DNA from: Amoebophrya sp. AT5.2 | Taxonomy: Eukaryota > Sar > Dinophyceae > Syndiniales > Amoebophryaceae | Length of the DNA: 10,737 nt | Direction: 5' to 3' | Assembly: GCA_005223375.1 (NCBI GenBank) | Contig: RXOD01006300.1 | Coordinates: forward strand, 1 to 10,737 | Shown here: positions 1 to 7,600 of the stretch, in pieces | How the letters are laid out: each line of letters begins with the position of its first letter | Position numbering within the stretch: the first letter of the stretch is position 1 | The notes under the pieces: generated by a model | What the model was told of the DNA's origin: nothing | Seen by the model: the letters and a program-made list of their open reading frames with translations, nothing else | Databases searched by the model: none | Translations under genes and position numbers: made by a program

Positions 1-2592
1 CTGCGACCCGCTTCCGAGCCACGCCACCGCGTTCGGGTCTAGTGCCGTTGGATATTGTTGGGGAAGAACCTCTTCCGTCCCGCGGACGTCCGAGGGGGCG
101 CCAAAGAACTCGTGGTGCTCCAGCTCCCATTCCGTGAACGGTGACCCGAGGTTCAGCGCAAACGCCGAACTCGTCGAAGTAGAAGTATCCTTATTGCTAT
201 TCGTCCCCGGGGCTTGTTGATGTTGTGCGGCGGCACCGGACTGGAGTAGCCCGAGAAGATCGACCTTGATCTCCTTGGTGGGGGGTTTCGTATTGTTCTT
301 CGGCTTCGGTGCAGGTGGCGACTTGGAGTGATCGCCACTATGAGCAGAGGCGGGCGAATGCTTCGGGCTGCGGTGGTCGGGAATGATCTCCTCCGCGAGA
401 CGCTTCGATGCCGGCTTCTCCAAAATCGGCTCCAGCGTCATCGGCTCCGGCTCCCGAAAGAACCCAAGCTCCTCTCTGTCCTCGTTGTACTTATTGTTCT
501 GCTCCTCTACTCCGACCCGCAGCTTCGGAGCTTCGCCAGCTGCAGCTGCAGGCGAAGTAGGTGTTGTACAACTTTGATTAGATGTAGATCCCGGCTCCTG
601 GTTCCTATGTTCCTGGACGTCCCCCGCCTCCTCCTGACAATCGAAAACGCTCTGGAGGGAGACGGGTGCGAAATCCGGCGAGTCGTCGGCATCGTCGAAC
701 ATGTCTTTGAACTGCTGCTGCAGGTGCGCCATGTTCGCGTTCAGCCCCGTATAGTTCTTCGAGCTGATGCGGTTGTGTTTCGACGGCGAATCTTGCAGCG
801 CGAACCCGTCCCACACTCCGAGCAAATCTGAGGCGTCGACGGGCTCCGGAGGGAGTGATACAAAAAGGGTTGGTTGGAGGCTCTGTGCTGTCTGGGGAGA
901 TTGATTTGGGTTGGCTGGATAATTGTTCAACGGCGTCGATGTTGAACCTGCTCCCCCCGACTGCAGCAGATATTGCTCCCCCTTCTCTTGCTCAACTATC
1001 ACGACCTCCTTCTCCTCGCCGCCGGAAACCAGACCGTCGGGGTTAATATTGATCAGGTTTCCTCCTGCACTCGTCCCGCCAGGGGACAAGGCACTGGTTT
1101 TGCTGTTGCCGCTGGCGTTCAGACTGCTCCCCGTCCCAGAACCCGAGGACATCATATTGTTAACTTGGTTTCCGTACCGCTTGATGAGGAGGTCATCTTC
1201 CTGCTGCGCGTAGTACGGACCGGACAAGCGGATGTGCACCACGTCCTTCTCGGAAAACGTGTCAAACGGATCCGCATTCAGGACCGTGGTCATCAGCGGA
1301 AGCTTGCCGCTCTGTACCCAAAAGTTCAGAAACTCGGGCTTCTGCAGCAGCTCCGCAGCCGTGATCGAGGCGGCGGAAGGATAGGAATAGGTAGTGGTCG
1401 AGGCTTCGCTACTCCCAGAACCCATCGTCGTCCCGCTCGACGTCGTGGTCCCGACTACTTCGCCCGAGGCCTCCATTTTGTCCCTGAGGTAGCCCACAAG
1501 CGCCCTCCGCAGCTTCGCGGTGCCGATCTTCGCCTCTGCTAACCTGCCCTGCTTCTTGCTGTCGATCAAGTTTTTCACTTTTTTCACGGCGTGGTCCACC
1601 TGCATTTTTGTCCCCTTGATGATCACTCGCGGCAGTGGTAGCGCTTCTTTCTCCACGAAGACGCTCGCCCCCGTGTCCTCCCTTAGCGCTCGGATCGTCG
1701 ACGCGTTCCGCCCGAAAATCAAACCCAGGTGGCGCTCCTCAATCTCCACGACGTCCTGGCACGACTTCGACGCCGACGAATTCGACCTCGACAGCTCTCG
1801 CCCATGCTGCGCTAATCCAGCAGCACCTTGGCCAAGATTAATTGCGCTCGGCGAGGACTGCGGCGAGTCGTTGGCGTTGAAGCTCCCCGAGTGAGACGAC
1901 GAGGCTATCGTCCGCTCCCCCACCATCGCGCCCCCCTGCCCAGACCCGGGGCGGCTGTGCGACAGGAGGTCGCGCTTGCTGTTGCTGTAGTACGAAGTAT
2001 AGTTCCCGGCCGCGGGGGGCGGGGGCCGCGGAAAGCTGCTGAAGCTGGTGTCACTGGCTCCACCTCCCGGGTACCCCCCTGTGCCCGACGCCATGGAACG
2101 GGGCGAGCTAAACTCCGACGTGTGGGTGCCGCCCCGCGCGTCGGTACTCCCCTGATACATGCCGACGGGAACGGGCGGCGGCGGCGGGGGAGGCGGCGGC
2201 ACGCTAGTAGAATTGGACTTTAGTTTTTGATTTGCAGCGGCTGCAGCTGTAGTTGAAGCTGTGCCTCCCATCACGTAGTTTTTCGTCGTTGCCTGCAAGT
2301 CTTGCGATACGAGTCTCGTCAGCTCGCTATCGCCGCTGCTGATACCAGGCGGAGGCATGTCTTGGAGCATCGAAAGCACGCTCATTTCTTCCGCCGGCCG
2401 CCGGTGTTCTCCACCTGCGGTGCTCGTAGGTGCTTGCTGCTCTGCCGCGCTGGCGGGCATGAGGGACCGGGGACTTGCTCGCGGCGGCGGGCCTGATGGC
2501 GCTGGCGGCGGGGACACAATCGCACCTGACGCCGCTCCACCTCCTGTACTCGTCGTGGCGCCCCCGGTTGTTGTAGATGAAGTTGTATTCAT
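1..2592 (-). CDS. KH-domain RNA-binding protein, 5' part (open at left edge)
   Basis: The frame is open from the ATG at 2592-2590 to position 1: 864 codons, no stop. The codon just before the ATG is TAG, so the start is well fixed. A single type I KH domain lies at about residues 278-344. It has the expected beta-alpha-alpha-beta pattern: V-V-E-I, then L-I-F-G-R-N-A-S-T-I, then D-T-G-A-S-V-F-V, then R-V-I-I-K-G and a terminal helix. KH domains bind single-stranded RNA or DNA through the GxxG loop. Here the loop reads G-R-N-A (residues 294-297), so its last glycine is replaced. The rest is Ser/Thr/Gly/Pro-rich and probably disordered, with nine prolines at 132-140. A more ordered stretch of unknown type lies at about 405-470. 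No introns are visible, unlike the neighbouring gene. A role in mRNA binding or regulation is inferred from the domain alone. The C-terminus lies outside the window. Confidence 0.9.
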   Translation of the reverse strand, partial: MNTTSSTTTGGATTSTGGGAASGAIVSPPPAPSGPPPRASPRSLMPASAAEQQAPTSTAGGEHRRPAEEMSVLSMLQDMPPPGISSGDSELTRLVSQDLQATTKNYVMGGTASTTAAAAANQKLKSNSTSVPPPPPPPPPVPVGMYQGSTDARGGTHTSEFSSPRSMASGTGGYPGGGASDTSFSSFPRPPPPAAGNYTSYYSNSKRDLLSHSRPGSGQGGAMVGERTIASSSHSGSFNANDSPQSSPSAINLGQGAAGLAQHGRELSRSNSSASKSCQDVVEIEERHLGLIFGRNASTIRALREDTGASVFVEKEALPLPRVIIKGTKMQVDHAVKKVKNLIDSKKQGRLAEAKIGTAKLRRALVGYLRDKMEASGEVVGTTTSSGTTMGSGSSEASTTTYSYPSAASITAAELLQKPEFLNFWVQSGKLPLMTTVLNADPFDTFSEKDVVHIRLSGPYYAQQEDDLLIKRYGNQVNNMMSSGSGTGSSLNASGNSKTSALSPGGTSAGGNLININPDGLVSGGEEKEVVIVEQEKGEQYLLQSGGAGSTSTPLNNYPANPNQSPQTAQSLQPTLFVSLPPEPVDASDLLGVWDGFALQDSPSKHNRISSKNYTGLNANMAHLQQQFKDMFDDADDSPDFAPVSLQSVFDCQEEAGDVQEHRNQEPGSTSNQSCTTPTSPAAAAGEAPKLRVGVEEQNNKYNEDREELGFFREPEPMTLEPILEKPASKRLAEEIIPDHRSPKHSPASAHSGDHSKSPPAPKPKNNTKPPTKEIKVDLLGLLQSGAAAQHQQAPGTNSNKDTSTSTSSAFALNLGSPFTEWELEHHEFFGAPSDVRGTEEVLPQQYPTALDPNAVAWLGSGSQ
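1561..1761 (-). other. KH type I domain within the KH gene
   Basis: This encodes residues 278-344. Seen directly: the hydrophobic first strand, the GxxG-like loop G-R-N-A, the following T-I-R-A-L-R helix, the T-G-A-S-V-F-V strand, and the R-V-I-I-K-G strand before an A-V-K-K-V-K-N-L-I helix. The order matches the KH consensus. Alanine in place of the last loop glycine may weaken nucleic-acid contact; this is an inference. Confidence 0.88.
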
Positions 2593-2652
2593 CTAAAGCT
2601 AGCAGCTACAACGCTGATAAAAAATTAAAATGGCAATTAAATATATAACACT
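2593..2652 (-). promoter_or_regulatory. Possible short leader of the KH gene: TATA-like box and CAG acceptor
   Basis: Reading leftward toward the ATG, there is a TATA-like tract (TTATATATTTAA, 2648-2637). It is followed by a T-rich run ending in ATCAG, whose CAG is at 2616-2614, 21 bases before the ATG. The T-run plus CAG could be a 3' splice site, either cis or spliced-leader trans-splicing as in dinoflagellates. The TATA-like tract could instead be a core promoter element. Neither is proved by sequence alone. Confidence 0.3.
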
Positions 2653-2929
2653 GGTGCCGCTGCCGTTGATGTACTAGGTACGGTGACAGTCTTTCACCTA
2701 CTTACACGATAATTCTGGTTCACAGTACACATTTTGCACACGGCGGCGCCAGCCGTAAAGAATGAGCGCGAAATAAGGTGGCACAACAGTAAAGCTTCCA
2801 GGTCCTCTCGAATTGCTGGCTACTGGATAGCCACAACAAAAACAAATTTCAATGTGAATGCGAGCGATATTGAAGGATCGCGATCAATAGTGAGTCAGTA
2901 ATGGCTATGGCAGGTAGATCGTATACAAC

Positions 2930-2951
2930 GAGAGAGAGAGAGAAAGAGAGA
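2930..2951. repeat. GA/TC microsatellite
   Basis: A GA dinucleotide run with one AA interruption; on the minus strand it is a pyrimidine tract about 340 bases upstream of the KH start codon. It could serve as a polypyrimidine tract or be a simple slippage repeat. Confidence 0.85.
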
Positions 2952-3143
2952 CAAAAGATTTTTTCAAAAACATAAACTTTGCGGTCAATAATTATTTTTA
3001 TTACAGCAGAAGGCCCATTTGTCGATCGGGTGGGATCGAGCACAGTCCTGCGCAGATGGTTTGGAAAAACGAGACTCAGAAGCATCTAACGAGGCGCACG
3101 AACGAAAGCAGGCCGCGACTGGTTCAGGCGAATCAATGGCATC

Positions 3144-3509
3144 ATGAAGGAACCGAGGGTGGGGGCGGGCAATACCGATACATTGACGTCGATCCAAAAG
3201 ACGAGCACACTGCGGCCGAGTGAGAAAAAAACCGATTCGCAGGAGGTGCCGCGATGGTCACGCACCTCATCTCTTGTTCGAAGAAAAACTATGCAAAGAA
3301 ATGCAGGTACCAACTCACTTCGTACAGTAGACAAGGCGCACAGAGCAGACATTGGCACACAAGTCGTGCGGACCGAAGAAATAGGAATGACAGAGTTGAA
3401 CGCATCCGAAGACGAAAGTAGCACGCGAAAGCTCCCGCGTGTCGCCGGCACCGTCCATAACAAGCAGTGCGCCTTTCACTTTCTTACTTCCGACTCCCTG
3501 AAAAAATAA
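3144..3509 (+). CDS. Orphan plus-strand open frame, 121 residues
   Basis: This is an ATG-to-TAA frame that stays open upstream back to 3090. The translation is hydrophilic and basic to mixed-charge, rich in Ser, Thr, Arg and Lys, with no recognised domain, signal peptide or membrane segment. It lies on the strand opposite both large genes, in the gap between them. The reverse strand of the same stretch is also open for about 125 codons, which weakens the case. It could be a small gene, an exon of a plus-strand gene, or chance. No family is recognised. Confidence 0.25.
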   Translation: MKEPRVGAGNTDTLTSIQKTSTLRPSEKKTDSQEVPRWSRTSSLVRRKTMQRNAGTNSLRTVDKAHRADIGTQVVRTEEIGMTELNASEDESSTRKLPRVAGTVHNKQCAFHFLTSDSLKK

Positions 3510-3637
3510 ATTCATCTCCTCGGTCGTGTAGTTGACTAGTTGTAAATATGTAAATTCAAATTCTACAGAGCAGACAAAGCATGAAACAAACTCCCAGAAA
3601 TAGGGGCATGATCCCAGTCGCGTTCATTTTGTGTGGT

Positions 3638-4060
3638 TCATCGTGTCAGTGTCTCAGGGTCAGTCGGGGGCAGTAGATACAGTAAAGCAGGGCTTGTTTC
3701 ATTCTCGGAAGTAGAAGGAGCCTGAGAGTAAATAAAAAAGCCGCAGCTTGCTACTTTATCTTCTTCTAGTCGAACTCGTGCGATAGCTAGCAGGGCAGTG
3801 GTGTGCTTCTGTAGAATATAAAAGTTTTGATTTTCCACATTCTTGAATCGGGACGAACCTTGGAAGCAAAGGTAAAGATTAGATTTCATCGAACTCTGCA
3901 CTTTCTTCGGAAAAACTAGTAGAACCCTTTTTACATTATCTATCGATAGAGATAGTGACAAAGCGGTGTCGCGAAAATTCTCGTTCTTCCCTTTGCCATG
4001 CTGACGCTGACTTTCGAATTCAACACTACAGCTTAAATTAAGAAATATAATATCCATCAT
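3638..4060 (-). CDS. Orphan minus-strand open frame, 140 residues
   Basis: This frame starts at tandem ATG codons (4060-4055) and ends with TGA at 3638-3640. It begins immediately after the TAG that closes an alternative frame at the end of the coiled-coil gene. The product has mixed composition, with no clear domain or membrane segment. Base composition is lower in GC than the confirmed exons, and codon choice lacks their GC-ending bias. It lies in the expected 3' flank of the coiled-coil gene, so it may be untranslated or chance. No function is assigned. Confidence 0.2.
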   Translation of the reverse strand: MMDIIFLNLSCSVEFESQRQHGKGKNENFRDTALSLSLSIDNVKRVLLVFPKKVQSSMKSNLYLCFQGSSRFKNVENQNFYILQKHTTALLAIARVRLEEDKVASCGFFIYSQAPSTSENETSPALLYLLPPTDPETLTR

Positions 4061-4151
4061 CTAGAGATGAGCCTGAAGCTCAGGATGGCTATATTCAACC
4101 AACGATGTCAACGATCGATCCTCCACACCGAGTTTCTCAAGTATTTCTTGT

Positions 4152-4676
4152 TTACGAGTAAGGTGTGCCCATAACAGATGCGAGCAAATCGGGCGCCAAG
4201 TTGGCCCTCTTTGTTGTACTTTTCTTCCCACGAGGGCCCCGGCCCGAGGTCCCGTTGCTGCCTTTCTGTGATCCCTTGCCCTTGGCCAGAAACTGCGACT
4301 CCGGTCCGTCTTCCCTCCCCTCCCTGTTTCTCTCCAGAAGGTTCGTCCCTGCTTCCACTGGGTTGTCCCCGTCCGGGTTTTCCCCCAGAGCTTCCGTCGT
4401 ATTTTCCGGGTCCGTGGTGTTTCCACCAGCTTCCGTGCTGTTTGTCGTGTCTGTCGCGTTTGCGTTCTGCGTTTCATTACTGGCGCCCACAGCCGCATCC
4501 CCGTCGCCGCCCCCCCCTGCCGCGCCCTCCACCGCCTCCCTGAGGTCCCTTGCCATGTTCTTCACCGCTATTGCCGGATCCTGACTGGTCGAAGCCGCGG
4601 ACACGCCTTCGGACAACCGCTGTAGCGCTCTCCCAACATGCATCGCAATCTGCTCGTACATGTGCGTGATGTTCCT
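4152..4676 (-). CDS. Coding block 8 (terminal) of the coiled-coil gene
   Basis: 174 codons to TAA. A helical start (R-N-I-T-H-M-Y-E-Q-I) leads into a Gly/Asp linker. Next comes an Asn/Thr/Glu tract with a cluster of sequons (N-E-T, N-A-T, N-S-T, two N-T-T). The tail is basic, rich in Gly, Lys, Ser and Arg. It lacks a signal for membrane anchoring. All three minus-strand frames are open over much of 4100-4230, so a further splice into another frame ending at 4061 is conceivable. Confidence 0.75.
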   Translation of the reverse strand, partial: RNITHMYEQIAMHVGRALQRLSEGVSAASTSQDPAIAVKNMARDLREAVEGAAGGGGDGDAAVGASNETQNANATDTTNSTEAGGNTTDPENTTEALGENPDGDNPVEAGTNLLERNREGREDGPESQFLAKGKGSQKGSNGTSGRGPRGKKSTTKRANLAPDLLASVMGTPYS

Positions 4677-7600
4677 CTGCTATCGAGAGGGGCGAATTAT
4701 TCTACTTCGTAGCTAAACGATACTGCGTGCGGTCGCGGGGTTCCGGTTAAACACTTCAAAAAAACTGAAGGCGACGAAGAGGTGGACTTCCGATAAAAAG
4801 GCAGAAGCGATTGTGGTGCTTCGGTGCTAGCATCGGCTTGAAGTTGAAAAAAACACCTTTATTTAAGAGCAAAGAAAGGGGTAAAATCAGCATAACTTAC
4901 AGTTACTGCGGCGAAAAATGTACTTCTAGCCGAAAGCTGGTCCTAGAGGATGAGAGCAGCAAGCCAGCGGGCGAGAGAGAATAATTTATTAAAGAGGGCG
5001 CATTCGATGGAATCCTCCTACTTCTTCGGCCATCGCGGCAGGGTCCCCGAGGAAAAGCGAGACGCCTGAACAAAGGGATCCCCGCAGCAACTGCAGTCCT
5101 GCCAATTATCCCTGTCACCTTGTTGTCGTATGAGCATGAGCTCCATGTTGATCCGCAAAGGACCACCGTAATCAATGGCTTGTTCGAACAAAGGGAAAGG
5201 CAGATATCTTGCCGCCAGGGTCAGGATACTCCTGCTCGTGCTCGTCAGGATTGCTCGTGCTCGTCAGGATGTCCTATAGAGAGTGTGTGAAGAAGGGGTA
5301 GGGGGTGGCTCCTGCTGGGCAGGCAATAGTGCAAGGAAGCGCACTAAAGGAGCTAAGTATAATCGACATCATTTGTATTTCTCGAATACACGGATCATGA
5401 AGTAGAAAAATTGTATGGCGGCCATAGCTGCATGTCGAGTGCGCCGTCGGACTGCAGCGCTTCTGCGTACGCCTTTGCCACGGTGTCGTACGCGTTGGAC
5501 ACTTTCACGCTTTCCCCAAACGCCATTCGGAGCCGCTCTGCCGTCGTCGTGTTCGTCTGTGCGTCGACCCCCGCCTGTTGGTCAACGAAGTTTGCCGGCA
5601 GCGAACCATTGTTGCCGTCCGGGAACAGCATGGCCAGGCGGCCGACCGCCTTCGCCAGCTCGGAAGTGGTGACCTGGTTCACCATCTCTTCGTGGATCTC
5701 GGTACTGCGCTCCCCCCGCTCCTCCGTCGTCACCTGCATGCCGGTAGTCTCCCACCGGTCCTCGCCGGAGTCCTGATCGATCGAGATTTATCACGCTGAG
5801 CCAGTCCTCTTTTGGTTCCGGATGATTATTGCACGACGTACAGTTTCTAGTGCTCGTCGTCCTAGACCTAGCGTCGGGTAATTTAAAGTTTGCGATATTT
5901 GCACGCGGCCGGAGGTGGAGGTACATGCGATACCGATACGTTCTCAGTCGGCCGCTACTTATGCGTCGTCGGATGACTCACTGTAGTGGAGATCAAGGAA
6001 TGAAAATCTAGATGAATCAATGTGGAGGTAGACGTTGATCGACGCGTTTCTGTATCAATCTGTCAGCTAAGTGGAGCAGCATAGTCGACTGACTTAGGGC
6101 AGCCTACCACGTCCCGCACCAGGTGTCTGTCTTCCACCACGCGCTTTTTGGGCGTCATCAGCATTTGGTCCACCGAGTATGTGAGCGGCGCGAGCGTCGA
6201 GGTTACCAGCAGCTGCAGCCGGTTTTTGATCTCGTTCGCCAGCGTCTTCAGGTGGCCCTCCATGTCCAGGGAGGTCTGGGCGGTCAGCCCCGCCAGCATC
6301 GTGGAGGTTGCGTTCGAGGTCGCGAGCATCTTCTGACGCATCTCGCCCATGTCCGCCACCATCTGGTCGATCCGCTCCTTAAACGCAATCATGGTCGCAG
6401 CCTGCGCATCCACCGAGTTCTCCAGGGAGGTACCGACCTCATTTGAAATGAGTCATTTCAGTGAACGACGACCAGACGTTTAAAAATAAAAATATGGCGA
6501 TTTGCAGCTGCTCTACCACGGTTCCGATGGATCCACCGATGGACCGATGATGCGCCAGCAGTCCAGTCCACCCAGTGATGTTGAACCTCTATGATCCCAT
6601 AAATAAAAGATCGGCATAAACAACAGATGTGCACGTCCTCCCACTCCCTGGATCGCTCTCAATGGACGTCGTGGATCCAACAAGTTCCACCACGTCCCGA
6701 TTTTACCAGCGGGTTCTCCGGGAACGTGACCAACTTCTCCAGAGAGGTATTTCAGTGAAGCATCGACGGCCTTTATAGATTTAGTACTCGCGTTCATGTC
6801 TAGGCGAGCTTTCTATCGGCTTGTGGTTCTTTTCTGTTCATCATCGCCGATCGGCTACAAACATGTACATAACCATCGAATTGCATCGAGAAAAAAACTA
6901 ATACAGTATCCATGTGTTCGAAGGTTTCCTTAAGTTCTTGTCCGATCTTGTCCTTCACGAGCGACTCCATGTTGAAGATTTTGTCCCCCGCCTCTTCGAT
7001 TTCCGTGGTCGCGCTCTGGACCGCGGTGGCCATGCTCTGGATATTTGCTTCCAGGTTTTGCAGCCCGTCGTTTGTCTGCGAGATTTGGTCCAGCTTCTCC
7101 ACCGTCTGGTTCAGGTTCCCGATCAGGTTGGTAACTTGCTCCGAAATTTTGGTGCGCGTCGTGTTCGAGTACTCGGCGAGCACGGTGGATATGAAGAAGG
7201 GGCCAGGTGGTAAGGAAGCAACTGCTGGTACTTATTAACCAGCACTGTGTAATGGGTCCCTTTAGCTATGGCGAGTGCCGATCAAGGCGCCGCTCGGGAG
7301 ATTGGTATCTGGGGCGCGAAGTAGGGGTGGTCCGGGGCGGTTTCAGAGATTCCCCATTGTCGTGGGTTTTAGAGGCAAGCGGCGCTAGAGCTAATGGGGG
7401 TAATAGGGGAGCAGATTATGGCAGGCCAGTGGCTAGAATGGTGACAGAGCCCGAAAGTATGGCAAAAGAGGGCGCGTAGAATGGTGCTTTACTCCGGTCA
7501 GGGGTTGGGCGCAAGAAACTAAAACGGTGCCAGGCCTGCCACGGCCAGCCGCAGAAAGCCGCCGCTGCTCCTAGTAGTTCTGCTACTGCAGACCTCTTCT

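Larger units (their letters stand above)
2593..4151. other. Intergenic region between the coiled-coil gene and the KH gene
   Basis: About 1.56 kb separates the coiled-coil stop codon from the KH start codon. Base composition is closer to that of the introns than of the GC-rich exons. It contains a GA microsatellite, one orphan frame per strand (entered separately) and AT-rich tracts. No tRNA, rRNA or clear polyadenylation signal was recognised. With both genes on the minus strand it should hold the 3' UTR of one and the 5' flank of the other. Confidence 0.6.
6438..6904 (-). other. Intron 5 (GT-AG reading), 467 bases
   Basis: Donor GATACT|GTATTA, acceptor AAATGAG|GTC, phase 0. The last 15 bases of the intron form a perfect hairpin. 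Inside is an imperfect copy of the block 6 border (6730-6759). Alternative boundaries using short repeats (TAC or ATAC) also preserve frame, so this junction is the least certain. A small additional exon in this interval cannot be excluded. Confidence 0.5.

Noticed and set aside
328..2223. Several plus-strand frames of 60-190 codons
   Set aside because: All lie inside the 864-codon KH frame on the other strand, and their Arg/Pro/Leu-rich products are typical of antisense reading of GC-rich coding DNA.
4165..4584. Plus-strand 139-codon frame with Pro/Ser/Phe-rich product
   Set aside because: Antisense of block 8; composition reflects the Asn/Thr/Gly/Glu tract on the coding strand.
5220..5270. 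Tandem repeat as a CRISPR array
   Set aside because: The copies are directly adjacent with no spacers, and the setting is a eukaryotic intron.
6513..6797. 94-residue minus-strand frame in intron 5 as a possible exon
   Set aside because: No acceptor and donor pair fits it in phase; its composition (Trp, Gly, Pro, His) is unlike the flanking coiled coil. Only the short duplicate at 6730-6759 is notable.
7207..7479. Plus-strand 90-residue frame in intron 4
   Set aside because: It overlaps the intron 4 acceptor and the start of block 5 antisense; composition is Gly/Arg-rich with no domain.
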